In this document: in pieces, positions 17,815-26,088 of the stretch
How the letters are laid out: the number at the start of each line of letters is the position of its first letter
Numbering within the stretch: the first letter of the stretch is position 1
NCBI GenBank assembly: GCA_038250235.1
Contig: JBBSCO010000003.1
Span: 34,816-98,815 of the forward strand
Direction: 5' to 3'
Origin: JAAUTS01 sp038250235
GTDB taxonomy: Bacteria; Verrucomicrobiota; Verrucomicrobiia; Methylacidiphilales; JAAUTS01
DNA: 64,000 nt
The notes under the pieces: model-generated
Seen by the model: only the letters and a program-made list of their open reading frames with translations
Database searches by the model: none
What the model was told of the DNA's origin: nothing
Made by a program: the position numbers and the translations under genes

Positions 17815-18087
17815 TCAGCTTCCTTCAGGATGATCGCGAAGATACTCGTGCAGCAATTTCTCTGCCTCCACCACATCCTCATGGGCGGAACGCCGTCTGT
17901 GGTATCTTCTTTTGATGATATCCAGAAACATTTCCAACTCCACCCTGTTCGGTTTCCGGTCATAATCCCACAGTTCGGCATCCCGTTCCTTGAATTGGAA
18001 CTTGAACTTGCCTCCAAAAGGATTGACCCGGATCTCATATTTCAGTCCGTCATCCCGCCGCATATTGAATTCGATATCACGCCTCAT
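17815..18087 (-). CDS. Small conserved-looking basic/acidic hypothetical protein
   Basis: 90 residues, highly charged, no membrane segment. The ATG at 18087 has a very good ribosome site (AAGGAG, 6-base spacing). The sequence MRRDIEFNMRRDDGLKYEIRV contains an internal repeat of MRRD. The C-terminal half is a predicted helical stretch (EMFLDIIKRRYHRRRSAHEDVVEAEKLLHEYL). It lies 54 bp upstream of yajQ and could be co-transcribed. I do not recognise the family. Confidence 0.72.
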   Translation of the reverse strand: MRRDIEFNMRRDDGLKYEIRVNPFGGKFKFQFKERDAELWDYDRKPNRVELEMFLDIIKRRYHRRRSAHEDVVEAEKLLHEYLRDHPEGS

Positions 18088-18157
18088 CTTTCACTCCTTG
18101 GATGAACCAACCTATAAATCTTCTTGGAAAAGAAAAGCAAAGCCTTATTCTCTCCTG

Positions 18158-18628
18158 ATGCATCGCCCCATTTTCCTCTGGCTCTGCTGGCTCGCCCTCG
18201 CTTCCAGCCCGTTCCATTCGATCCAGGCCCAGGACGCCATCAAAAACATTACCGAGGAATTCAATTTCCTGAAGGAAAATGGCGAACGCGAGGTGGTCAA
18301 GACCACAAAAAGCGGTCTCCAATACGAGATTCTCAAATCCGGCAGCGGGAAAACCCCAACTCTCTCCAGCACGGTGGTCACCCATTATCGCGGTGTTACC
18401 CTGGCTGGCAAAACCTTCGACAGCTCCTATGAACACGGCAAACCTTCCACCTTTCCCGTGAAGGCAGTGATTTCCGGATGGACCGAAGCTTTGCAGCTCA
18501 TGAAAGAAGGCGACAAGTGGAAGCTCTACATTCCGAGCAAGCTGGCCTACGGTTCCGAAGGAAAACCTCCCACGATCGGGCCCAATGAGTTGCTCATCTT
18601 TGACCTGGAATTGATCGAAGTAAAATAA
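18158..18628 (+). CDS. Secreted FKBP-type peptidyl-prolyl cis-trans isomerase
   Basis: A 156-residue exported isomerase. It has a signal peptide (IFLWLCWLALASSPFHSIQAQ) and then an FKBP domain with SGLQYEILKSGSG, VVTHYRGVTLAGKTFDSSYE, VISGWTEALQLMKEGDKWKLYIPSKLAYG and ELLIFDLELIEV. The aromatic and Tyr/Asp residues of the active pocket are present. It lacks the N-terminal dimerisation domain of FkpA/Mip. ATG 18158 is selected because the signal peptide follows directly. Divergent from the 90-residue gene. Confidence 0.93.
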   Translation: MHRPIFLWLCWLALASSPFHSIQAQDAIKNITEEFNFLKENGEREVVKTTKSGLQYEILKSGSGKTPTLSSTVVTHYRGVTLAGKTFDSSYEHGKPSTFPVKAVISGWTEALQLMKEGDKWKLYIPSKLAYGSEGKPPTIGPNELLIFDLELIEVK

Positions 18629-18647
18629 GCCTCCGTCAGCCAAGCCC

Positions 18648-19013
18648 TTATTTTTCCCAGATCTTGATTCCCTTCATCTGGCGGGCGGTTCCCGTCACCA
18701 GATGGATGACCGCTTCCTCACCGGTAATGACCTTGTCCCCGGTTCTGTACTCGAATCCGCCATAGACACGTATTTCCCTCTCGTTGATCTGGTCGGCAAA
18801 AGTCGCTTTAAGCACTGCATCGCCACCGCGACCGTCCTTTGACCGGATAGGAATTTCCAGCCCAATAATCGAAGGGGATTGATCGGTCTGGATGGTTGGT
18901 CCTTGCAGATTTGGCACGGCATCGACACCGCTTTGCTGGTACCAAAAAGATGAAAACCAGCCGGCGACAAATACCAGGGCGGCCGCAGACAAGTAAGGTA
19001 AAAAGGCTTTCAT
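18648..19013 (-). CDS. Membrane-anchored or exported small hypothetical protein
   Basis: 121 residues with an N-terminal hydrophobic segment (LPYLSAAALVFVAGWFSSFWY) that could be a signal anchor. The remainder is beta-rich (KATFADQINEREIRVYGGFEYRTGDKVITGEEAVIHLVTG) and suggests a small extracytoplasmic beta-domain. It converges with the FKBP gene (19 bp between stops). No family recognised. Confidence 0.65.
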   Translation of the reverse strand: MKAFLPYLSAAALVFVAGWFSSFWYQQSGVDAVPNLQGPTIQTDQSPSIIGLEIPIRSKDGRGGDAVLKATFADQINEREIRVYGGFEYRTGDKVITGEEAVIHLVTGTARQMKGIKIWEK

Positions 19014-19124
19014 ACGGGAATGGAATGCTTTCCAGAATCCAACACAACACCATCAGCAACGGATACCAAGCAGAAAGAACGTGAAATCATAAGTACAAAT
19101 CCGTGGCAAATGCCCGGTCAACAC

Positions 19125-19152
19125 AAAAAAGGCGCGGAATGATCCGCGCCTT
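19125..19152 (-). terminator. Rho-independent terminator of the RRM gene
   Basis: On the minus strand AAGGCGCGGA (19152-19143) pairs perfectly with TCCGCGCCTT (19138-19129) around a 4-base loop and is followed by a T-run (19130-19125). It lies about 45 bases past the stop codon at 19196. Confidence 0.88.
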
Positions 19153-19195
19153 TCCGTGAAAAGTTTTTGAAAACTTGACAGTGAGTCCGGAGAAC

Positions 19196-19615
19196 TCAAC
19201 GACGTCCGTAATCGCCACCGCCACCGCCGCTGCGGCCACGCCCACCGCCACCGCCACCGCCACCGCCGCCGCCACCGCCGAAGGAACGACCACCGCCGCC
19301 GCCGCCGCCGCCGCCGCGTGGTCCACCGTAACCGCCACCACCACCGCCACCGCCACCGGGGCGCTCTTCTTTTGGACGGGCTTCGTTGACGGTGAGGTCA
19401 CGCCCGGCGAAGTTTGTGCCATGGAGTTTGTCAATGGCAGCCTGGCCCGCTTCAGCGTTGTCAAAGGTGACGAACGCAAAGCCACGGGAACGGCCTGTCA
19501 TTTTGTCTTGGATCAGATGGACGTCCGTAACGGTGCCATGCTGGGAAAACAAATCTTCAAGATCGTTTTCCGTCGTGTCGAAGGACAGATTGCCTACATA
19601 TAATTTCATGCTCAT
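19196..19615 (-). CDS. RRM-domain RNA-binding protein with a long Gly/Arg-rich tail
   Basis: A 139-residue protein with one RRM in residues 1-84 (RNP2 KLYVGNLSF, RNP1 RGFAFVTF), then a tail of glycine runs of up to 13 residues interrupted by Arg, Tyr, Phe and Ser, ending GGGDYGRR. This architecture is that of cyanobacterial Rbp and other bacterial glycine-rich RRM proteins, which bind RNA and are often cold-induced. The tail is encoded by near-perfect GGCGGT-type repeats (19205-19365), a likely spot for length variation. Start codons at 19615 and 19609 are both possible. The gene stands alone with a strong terminator, which suggests high expression. Confidence 0.92.
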   Translation of the reverse strand: MSMKLYVGNLSFDTTENDLEDLFSQHGTVTDVHLIQDKMTGRSRGFAFVTFDNAEAGQAAIDKLHGTNFAGRDLTVNEARPKEERPGGGGGGGGGYGGPRGGGGGGGGGRSFGGGGGGGGGGGGGRGRSGGGGGDYGRR

Positions 19616-19724
19616 GATGATAGTTTTTCTTACCGATCCGCCGCTGCTATCTAAGATGTTCCCGACTGCCGGGTTTCAAATCATCACTGAACACTCAGCT
19701 GACAATCCACCAACCTACTCGCTG

Positions 19725-19910
19725 CTAACGATATCTAAGGCTCTCTACTGACAGATTCCAGGATTTAAGCAAGTCTGAAATTGACTGGGGCCGGGCCACG
19801 CCAGAGGTTCCCCCCCGCTTTAAAACCTGTTCCGCTTGTAAATAACCCTGCTTTGCCATCCCGACACCAGCATCATTCTCACTTGCCATAGGGGCTGTTC
19901 CACGTGACAT
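19725..19910 (-). CDS. Doubtful small ORF in the 300-bp gap between the RRM and DUF1189 genes
   Basis: A 61-codon frame (start 19910, inner ATG 19889). The product has a plausible helical stretch (GYLQAEQVLKRGG, SISDLLKSWNLSVESL) but no ribosome site and no family I recognise. It would be transcribed in the same direction as the RRM gene 110 bp downstream, and its DNA may simply be the RRM upstream region. The rest of 19616-19919 shows no other feature to me. Confidence 0.22.
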   Translation of the reverse strand: MSRGTAPMASENDAGVGMAKQGYLQAEQVLKRGGTSGVARPQSISDLLKSWNLSVESLRYR

Positions 19911-19919
19911 TGCTTCGGT

Positions 19920-20711
19920 ATGCGATTGATCAACGCTCTTTGGTGTTCTTTTTACTCCGGCCCCCTTTACCGCGACGTCTTTACAAAATGGCGGGGAATC
20001 GGCTTGATGTATCTCTGCCTGCTATCCCTGATCCAAACCATTGTTTCCACGGCTTACCTCGATGGCCAGTTGGATTTGTTCATTCGTGATTATACGCCTT
20101 CGATCGTCCAACAAATCCCCAAAATCACCATTCGCGACGGCAAGGCTTCCACTCCTGATGAGAAACCTTATTCCATCGTCGACGGGCAAACAGGTGCCCG
20201 CATCGCCTTGATCGATACCAGTCTGGAGCAGCCCCCTGCCGAGCCGGGCTTGACTTCCTTTTTTGTGGGAAAAAAAAGCCTCTATGTTTTCAACAAGGCA
20301 GGTAAAGTCCAAACCATAGATTTTCCAGTTTCCGAAGAGATAGTTCTTGATCAGGCCCTTTTTGTTTCCCTTCTAAAATTCATATCCTCCTGGGGCGCGC
20401 TTCTGCTCTCCCCTTTTTCGCTGGCCGGGAATCTGGTAATGATGGCCGTGACGGCCATCTTCTTTTCTTTTTTTGCCTGGATCAATTTCAAATCCGCTGC
20501 AGTCACGGCTCCTTACACCGCTCTTTTACGCCTGACGGCAGTGGCTCTCAGCCCGGCAGTTCTCTTTTCCATGATTACTGTGGCCTTTATTCCCGCCAGC
20601 ACGGTCAGCGGATTCCTCTTCGTTCTCCTGGCAGTCGGCTATATTGCCTTCGCGGTTCATGCGGTAAAAAAATCTGCCAACGAAGTTTCCGGCCAAGGCA
20701 CGGAAGAATAG
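19920..20711 (+). CDS. DUF1189 family membrane protein
   Basis: A 263-residue integral membrane protein. The N-terminus (YSGPLYRDVFTKWRGIG) is the DUF1189 hallmark, followed by a first membrane helix, an extracytoplasmic domain with TPSIVQQIPKITIRDGKAS and GARIALIDTS, and then about four C-terminal membrane helices. In Firmicutes the family is linked to maltose or envelope functions; here the role is unknown. The short tail is charged (KKSANEVSGQGTEE). Its neighbour at 20789 encodes a secreted amidase-like protein on the same strand. Confidence 0.82.
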   Translation: MRLINALWCSFYSGPLYRDVFTKWRGIGLMYLCLLSLIQTIVSTAYLDGQLDLFIRDYTPSIVQQIPKITIRDGKASTPDEKPYSIVDGQTGARIALIDTSLEQPPAEPGLTSFFVGKKSLYVFNKAGKVQTIDFPVSEEIVLDQALFVSLLKFISSWGALLLSPFSLAGNLVMMAVTAIFFSFFAWINFKSAAVTAPYTALLRLTAVALSPAVLFSMITVAFIPASTVSGFLFVLLAVGYIAFAVHAVKKSANEVSGQGTEE

Positions 20712-20788
20712 AAAGTAACCGCATGGCAGGGCATCCATTATCCCCTTGAGCGATCGAATCGTCCTACCTTCTGCAACGTCTGATTCAT

Positions 20789-21376
20789 ATGCCTTTCTTT
20801 TTCCGATCCTTTCTTGTGCTGCTCCTGGCCGCAGGCGGACTTTCTGCACAAACCACCGGGCCCGCCGTTGCGGAGGCGGCCGCTTCACAGATCGGGAAAA
20901 CAACCCGTTATGACCCCTCTTATCAGCGGCTCAACTACCCCATGGGAGATGTGCCTGAAGAGAGCGGCGTGTGCTCGGATGTCGTCATACGGGCCTTGCG
21001 CTCCGTCGGCATCGATCTCCAGCAGAGGGTGCATGAGGACATGAAGACCCATTTTTCCGCCTATCCCCAAAACTGGGGCCTGAAAAAAACAGACAGGAAT
21101 ATTGATCACCGCCGTGTGCCAAACCTGGAGACGTATTTTAAACGCTGCGGCTTTTCCCTGCCGGTCACCAAAGATCCCGGCTCCTACCAGCCCGGCGATA
21201 TCGTGTCCGTTCGCTTGGACAATGGCTTGCCCCATATCATGGTTGTTTCCGGCCGTAAAAACCCGGAAGGAGTGCCTCTGATCATTCACAACATCGGTGC
21301 CGGAACGTGCTCCGAGGACAGGCTCTTCAGCTTCCGGATCACCGGTCACTATCGAATCAAAAAAACCATTCCTTAA
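20789..21376 (+). CDS. Secreted DUF1287 (YijF-like) protein
   Basis: 195 aa with a signal peptide (FFRSFLVLLLAAGGLSAQ). The mature part matches DUF1287: YDPSYQRLNYPMGDVPEESGVCSDVVIRALR carries the candidate nucleophile Cys, NIDHRRVPNLETYFKR is the family signature, and GLPHIMVV carries the candidate catalytic His. The Cys-His arrangement is that of NlpC/P60-type peptidases, so peptidoglycan amidase activity is plausible but unproven. No other gene within 70 bp upstream; a GTG-started exbB ORF begins just downstream. Confidence 0.88.
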   Translation: MPFFFRSFLVLLLAAGGLSAQTTGPAVAEAAASQIGKTTRYDPSYQRLNYPMGDVPEESGVCSDVVIRALRSVGIDLQQRVHEDMKTHFSAYPQNWGLKKTDRNIDHRRVPNLETYFKRCGFSLPVTKDPGSYQPGDIVSVRLDNGLPHIMVVSGRKNPEGVPLIIHNIGAGTCSEDRLFSFRITGHYRIKKTIP

Positions 21377-21430
21377 GCGGAACCCGTGCCCGGACTTGAC
21401 CATTCAAGTCTGAGAATCTATAACTGGGCC

Positions 21431-22171
21431 ATGCGCTCCAGCAAGTTTCCCACCCTCTTCCTCATTATCGTTTTTTCTGTGGCCCCGTTCTTTCAGACAC
21501 AAGCAGCTTCGCCGGAAGCCGGATCTTCCAACCTGAATCTTTGGGATATGGTCCTGGCCGCCGAATGGGTTCTCATTCCCCTGGTATTGATTTCCCTGAT
21601 TGTGATCACCCTGATTGTTTTCAATTTTTTCTGGTTGCGGCAATCTAACATAATTGACAATGAATTTTACGAAACCGCCGGCCATCTGCTGAAAGAACGC
21701 AAATTGGAAGATCTGCTGGAGCTTTGCAGCGAAAACAAAACTGCGACAACCCGCGTGTTGCGACGCGTGCTCGAATTCGCACGTGACAACCCGGGCACCT
21801 CCCTGGAAGCCCTGAAAGAAATCGCGGAGGTGGAAGGAAACAATGCCACCATGAAGCTCAACCAACCCAATCTGCTTTTGATGGATATGGGAGTGTTGGC
21901 TCCGCTTGTGGGCCTTCTCGGAACGGTCTTCGGTATTCTCCGCTCTTTCGGAACCATCGCCAGCGACGCCGCACCGATGCGCACCATGCTCCTGGCCGGC
22001 GGAGTTTCCCAGGCACTTGTCTCCACCGCCATAGGAATCTGTATCGGCCTGACCGCCATGCTCTTCTACGCCTTTTTTCGCACACGGGTACAAAGCCTGG
22101 TCGGACGTTTTGAATCCATCCTGACCGAACTCATGGTCAAAACCTACACCTGCCTGGCCAAAGGCCGTTGA
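21431..22171 (+). CDS. exbB: ExbB/TolQ/MotA-type proton channel protein
   Basis: A 246-residue inner-membrane protein. A cleavable-looking N-terminal hydrophobic segment precedes the typical three membrane helices, with a cytoplasmic domain (LKERKLEDLLELCSENKT) between the first and second. The proton-channel signature LVGLLGTVFGILRSF and the following VSQALVSTAIGICIGLTAM are present. It works with the ExbD partner encoded 38 bp downstream to couple proton flow to envelope work; no TonB or receptor gene is in the window. I prefer ATG 21431 over the GTG at 21386. Confidence 0.92.
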   Translation: MRSSKFPTLFLIIVFSVAPFFQTQAASPEAGSSNLNLWDMVLAAEWVLIPLVLISLIVITLIVFNFFWLRQSNIIDNEFYETAGHLLKERKLEDLLELCSENKTATTRVLRRVLEFARDNPGTSLEALKEIAEVEGNNATMKLNQPNLLLMDMGVLAPLVGLLGTVFGILRSFGTIASDAAPMRTMLLAGGVSQALVSTAIGICIGLTAMLFYAFFRTRVQSLVGRFESILTELMVKTYTCLAKGR

Positions 22172-22209
22172 ATAGCGGATACCGCACATCCACCGACCCG
22201 GACACAACC

Positions 22210-22629
22210 ATGCGCCTGAGCAAACATATCGCCTCCGAGCCTCTGCAGTTGCAACTGGCTCCGTTTATTGATGTGGTGATGTTTCTCCTCACTTTTTTTT
22301 TACTCACCTGGAATATAGCCCGCTATGAAGCGGAACTAACCGTCAGCCTGCCAGTGGCCAAACAGGCCGAGACCTCCACCAGGATGCCGGGAGAAATCCT
22401 GATCAACGTGAACCAGAAAGGTGAAATCATCGTCAACAAACGTGTTTTGAACGCTGAGGAGCTCCAGGATATTCTGGCCAAGGTTACTGCGGATTTTCCT
22501 GACCAGGCTGTCATTCTCCGCGGTGATAAAGACACTCCCTACCAGAATATCATCAGTGTCATCGACATCTGTAAAGCGGCCAAAGTCTGGAACATCGCCT
22601 TCACCACCGCCGATCCCAACAAAAAATAA
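22210..22629 (+). CDS. exbD: ExbD/TolR family biopolymer transport protein
   Basis: 139 residues with one N-terminal membrane helix carrying the essential aspartate (LQLAPFIDVVMFLLTFFLLT), followed by the periplasmic peptidoglycan/partner-binding domain (GEIIVNKRVLNAEELQDIL, VILRGDKDTPYQNIISVIDICKAAKVWNIAF). ATG 22210 is preferred; an upstream TTG at 22168 would overlap exbB by 4 bp and add 14 polar residues. Forms the ExbB-ExbD motor with the preceding gene product. Confidence 0.93.
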   Translation: MRLSKHIASEPLQLQLAPFIDVVMFLLTFFLLTWNIARYEAELTVSLPVAKQAETSTRMPGEILINVNQKGEIIVNKRVLNAEELQDILAKVTADFPDQAVILRGDKDTPYQNIISVIDICKAAKVWNIAFTTADPNKK

Positions 22630-22643
22630 CCGGCCGCACGCTT

Positions 22644-24506
22644 CTAACCAACGTCAATCCCTTGCAACTCCGCACTTCCCTGTGTGTGAAAAGCCTGGAA
22701 ACACCGCAACCCTTCCTCACCCATGAATTTTTTCAGAAGTGCGGGATCGCTCTGGCAGAGATCCACCATGATCAACCCGTCCCAGACGTCGGAAAAGGCC
22801 TTGTCTTCGTTGAAACACAGAATCTTCGCATTCATTTTCCAGTAGTGCCTGAGCAGGACGGGAATACCCCGGCTCCCGTCCTCGATTTCCGTTACCAGCG
22901 CAGAAACGTCCTCCACCTTCCAGGCAAACTCGCGTATTCGTCCAGCTTTCAGTCCCGGCGAATGGCGTTGGCGGGGAGGACTTTCTGCAGTGACCAAACG
23001 AGCCAGGGCATCACCGGGGTTTTCCTGAAAAAACTGCACCATCAGATTGCGGGAAAGCGCATGATAATCCCGGCTGATACTGACCGGCCCCAGCAATGTG
23101 CGATAACGCGGGTGGCGGCAAACAAAGGTTCCGATGCCTTTCCAGAGGAGAAAAAGGGGATGAACTTTTTTCTGATATTCCGAACAGATAAACGAACGGC
23201 CCAGTTCAATGGAAGGGCCCAGGTGCCGGAGAAACCCAGGCTTATAATTGAAAAGAGTAGAAGTATAAAGACCTTTGCGTCCGCGTTTCTCCAGGATCTG
23301 ATCCACCAGAGCCAGCCGGTAGGCCCCAGCAATCTGCTGAGTGACCTCGTTCCACAAAAACAGATGTAGATAGTCCTGGTCAAACCCATCCGTATCACAG
23401 GATCCTCCCGTGCCCTCACCCGCCTCCCGAAAGGTTTTTTCGCGCAGCCTTGAGATTTCGCTGAGACAAAATGGAATCTGGCAAGCCGATGCCACAAGCA
23501 CCGAGAACCCCGCCTGATGAAAGAGCAGGCAGGAAGCCGGAAGCCCCTCCACCTCCTCCCGGAGTTTCACGGAAGAAATGGCAGGGATCAACGGCTGCGG
23601 GGCCATTCGGGTCTGCAAAAGCGTGTCCTCACGCCAAAGTCCGCTTCTTTTTTGTTCAACATAAACACGGAACCGCAAAAATTCCGTGAGTGAGGCATCC
23701 GAATCGAATTCCGCTATCCGCTCGGGAGGGAGCGCCCGGCCACAGTATGCCCTTGTGATTTTTCCAGAAGCGCGGAAAACCTCCCCAGGTAGAAGCAGAG
23801 TCCGCAGGACGGGGTGGATCATTCCAGCGATTTGAAAAAAACAACTGTTCCTGCCTTCAAAATAAACCGGCAGAACAGCAGAGCCTGTGCGCCGTGCCAA
23901 GGAAGCGGCATGCGTGCTCCATTCCGGATCTGTAACCGTCAACTCCCGGTTGCTCCAATGTGAAACTGCACCTGCCGGGAAAACCACCAGGCAACCTCCC
24001 TGGCGCAGCCAACGCAATGCTTCTTTCATGGAAGAAGCATTGCGCGAGGCGGAACCGGGCCCATCAAACGGATCCACGGGAATCATCCACGGCCGTATTT
24101 CAGGCATCCGCATTAACAAATGATTGGCCAGAAAACGGATGTCTCTCCGGACCAGAAGCAGAAAACTCCCAAGCACAAAGGCCTCCCGAGCTCCAAAGGG
24201 ATGATTGGCCACCACGATCAAAGGACCCCGGGCGGGAACACGCAACACGTCACCTTCCGGAATCTCCGGAACGACTCCTGCGGCCTGAAGGCCTGCATGG
24301 AAAAAATCCTCCCCCTTCGCACAGCGCTTCGCGATTTCAGCGTGGCAGTTGTTAAGAAGATCAAAGGCCAGTATCCTCTCAATCAAGCCCGCCACGGGAC
24401 GGGGAATAGAAAGCGATCCCAACCCCCGCGACAGATCTATCAACGGCTCACATGAAGACATAAGCTCGATTGTTCCGGCCCTTCGCGCAAATGAAAGCAG
24501 TTTCAT
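22644..24506 (-). CDS. Bifunctional acyltransferase: PlsC-like domain plus GNAT (OlsB-like) domain
   Basis: A 620-residue protein with two acyltransferase modules. Residues about 70-270 are a lysophospholipid acyltransferase-like domain (VVANHPFGAREAF as the NHx4[DE] motif, VVFPAGAVSHW as the substrate-binding block). Residues about 310-520 are a GNAT/hemolysin-type N-acyltransferase like OlsB (LSEISRLREKTFREAGEGTG, DQDYLHLFLWNE, AGAYRLALVDQIL, SIELGRSFI). This two-domain order is that of OlsF-type proteins, which make ornithine (or other aminoacyl) lipids: the C-terminal domain adds a 3-hydroxy-acyl group to the amine and the N-terminal domain esterifies it. The amino acid used is not predictable. 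Start ATG 24506 has AAGGTGG at 8 bases; a GTG at 24518 is an alternative. Confidence 0.85.
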   Translation of the reverse strand: MKLLSFARRAGTIELMSSCEPLIDLSRGLGSLSIPRPVAGLIERILAFDLLNNCHAEIAKRCAKGEDFFHAGLQAAGVVPEIPEGDVLRVPARGPLIVVANHPFGAREAFVLGSFLLLVRRDIRFLANHLLMRMPEIRPWMIPVDPFDGPGSASRNASSMKEALRWLRQGGCLVVFPAGAVSHWSNRELTVTDPEWSTHAASLARRTGSAVLPVYFEGRNSCFFQIAGMIHPVLRTLLLPGEVFRASGKITRAYCGRALPPERIAEFDSDASLTEFLRFRVYVEQKRSGLWREDTLLQTRMAPQPLIPAISSVKLREEVEGLPASCLLFHQAGFSVLVASACQIPFCLSEISRLREKTFREAGEGTGGSCDTDGFDQDYLHLFLWNEVTQQIAGAYRLALVDQILEKRGRKGLYTSTLFNYKPGFLRHLGPSIELGRSFICSEYQKKVHPLFLLWKGIGTFVCRHPRYRTLLGPVSISRDYHALSRNLMVQFFQENPGDALARLVTAESPPRQRHSPGLKAGRIREFAWKVEDVSALVTEIEDGSRGIPVLLRHYWKMNAKILCFNEDKAFSDVWDGLIMVDLCQSDPALLKKFMGEEGLRCFQAFHTQGSAELQGIDVG

Positions 24507-24582
24507 TTCTATGCCCACCTTAGTTTAACGGATTCGACGCCGGATTGACATCAAAGTCCCGGCATTGCCTTGGAACGACGGG

Positions 24583-26019
24583 TCAATCCACGGGTTTCAA
24601 ATGATCCAAGGACTGCACTTTGATCTGGGGTGCTCCGTTGTATTCCTCGACAAGGCCTCTTATCTGTATTTTCCGGCCCACAAAAACCATGAGATCGGGC
24701 TCTCCGAAACCTTCAGGGAAATCTTTGCTGAAAAAAACCAGACTCAGTGTTGATCTGAAATTTTCGGAAAAGTTCAGGTAAAAAATTGTTTCGTTTTTGT
24801 TTTTACCGACCCGGACCGGAACTCCTTCAAAGGAAGCCTCACGTCCCTTTGCAGCCAAAATGCCCTCCAGATCGAGTGGGTCCATCACCTGATCATGGAC
24901 AACCAGAGCAGAACTTTCCTCCGCTTTTTCGCGCCGGGGCAGGGTATCCTGGATAACAGAAACTGGCTCGGGGGGCGGAGCAGCCTGCGGCACGGGGAGC
25001 ACGACGACGGGCTTTTCCGCCTTGTCACCAGCCTGCTGGAGCAACAGCCACACGATCACGCCACAAACAGGCAGGACGACCAGCAAGGCCACGGATATCC
25101 ATTTCAATGCGGCACTGGAATTTCCGCTCTTTTTACCAGACGCTTCGGCCCGAAGGACGGTTGTAGTGACCCTTGATGTATCCGACTCCAGAAGCTGCAG
25201 GGCCTCCCTGGCATTCTGTGGACGTTCCACGGGATCTCTAGCCATTAACTGGTGCACCCATAAACACAATCCTGGACTGAGATCCGGCCTAAACTCATGG
25301 AGAGGGACAGGCACCCGATACAGGTGTGAAAAAAGAATCTGTTCGATGCTGTCTGCGGCATGGGCCATTTTACCCGTCAGGGAATAATAGAAAACATTGC
25401 CCAACGCATAAAGGTCGGCCCGGCCGTCGATGGGCTCACGGGAAAACTGTTCAGGTGCCATGAAATAAATCGATCCAAGAAGATTGTTGTCATGATCCGT
25501 TGTCTGGGGTTCCGGAGCCTTCTGGAATTTAGCCAGTCCGAAATCCAGGATTTTAGCCAAAAGCTCACCCGAAGCCCCCTGCTGCACCATGATGTTGGTG
25601 GGCTTGATGTCGCGGTGAATAATCCCCAACTCGTGGGCAGCACCGATTCCGGCCAGGCATTGCCGGGCTATATCTTTGAAATCCCTTTCCGATAACAGAG
25701 TCAGTGAGGTCAGATCCTCCATCGTTTTCCCGTCGATATATTCCATAACAAAAAAAGCACCTTCACTGTCTTCACCAAAATCAAAGAGGGTAATGATGTT
25801 GGGGTGCTGCAGGCTGGCTAACGCACGGGATTCCAACCAGCCATCGGAAGCTTTATCCAGGAATTCACCGTCCCGGTGAAGCCTCTTCACCGCCACGGGA
25901 CGTTGCAACTGCTCGTCCACCCCATAAAACACCTGACCCAATCCCCCCGATCCAATCGGTTGCATGACCCGGTAACGGCCCAGGATCAGTGCATCCGGCA
26001 TTTCTTTTTCAGTAGCCAC
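24583..26019 (-). CDS. Membrane Ser/Thr protein kinase with an extracytoplasmic OB-fold-like domain
   Basis: 478 residues. Kinase domain 15-275: glycine loop IGSGGLGQVFYG, K45 (VAVKR), IHRDIKPTN with HRD at 135-137, DFG 159-161, APE 188-190. A juxtamembrane stretch leads to one membrane helix (about 305-328). Outside, a Pro/Val-rich linker is followed by a compact beta-rich domain (about 385-475: FEGVPVRVGKNKNETIFYLNF, VGRKIQIRGLVEEYNGAPQIKV) with the strand pattern of an OB fold, as in small bacterial exported OB proteins. PASTA repeats are absent, so a different external ligand is likely. The start is GTG 26019; ATG 26001 would also keep the whole domain. Confidence 0.9.
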   Translation of the reverse strand: MATEKEMPDALILGRYRVMQPIGSGGLGQVFYGVDEQLQRPVAVKRLHRDGEFLDKASDGWLESRALASLQHPNIITLFDFGEDSEGAFFVMEYIDGKTMEDLTSLTLLSERDFKDIARQCLAGIGAAHELGIIHRDIKPTNIMVQQGASGELLAKILDFGLAKFQKAPEPQTTDHDNNLLGSIYFMAPEQFSREPIDGRADLYALGNVFYYSLTGKMAHAADSIEQILFSHLYRVPVPLHEFRPDLSPGLCLWVHQLMARDPVERPQNAREALQLLESDTSRVTTTVLRAEASGKKSGNSSAALKWISVALLVVLPVCGVIVWLLLQQAGDKAEKPVVVLPVPQAAPPPEPVSVIQDTLPRREKAEESSALVVHDQVMDPLDLEGILAAKGREASFEGVPVRVGKNKNETIFYLNFSENFRSTLSLVFFSKDFPEGFGEPDLMVFVGRKIQIRGLVEEYNGAPQIKVQSLDHLKPVD

Positions 26020-26088
26020 AGGCCCCAGTCTGTCTGCGACATGTCACAAATTCATGGCTGTTGTGTCGATTGTTGTTCATTGGAGAAA

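Noticed and set aside
19175..19603. 142-codon Ala/Thr-rich ORF opposite the RRM gene
   Set aside because: Its composition only mirrors the glycine codon repeats on the other strand.
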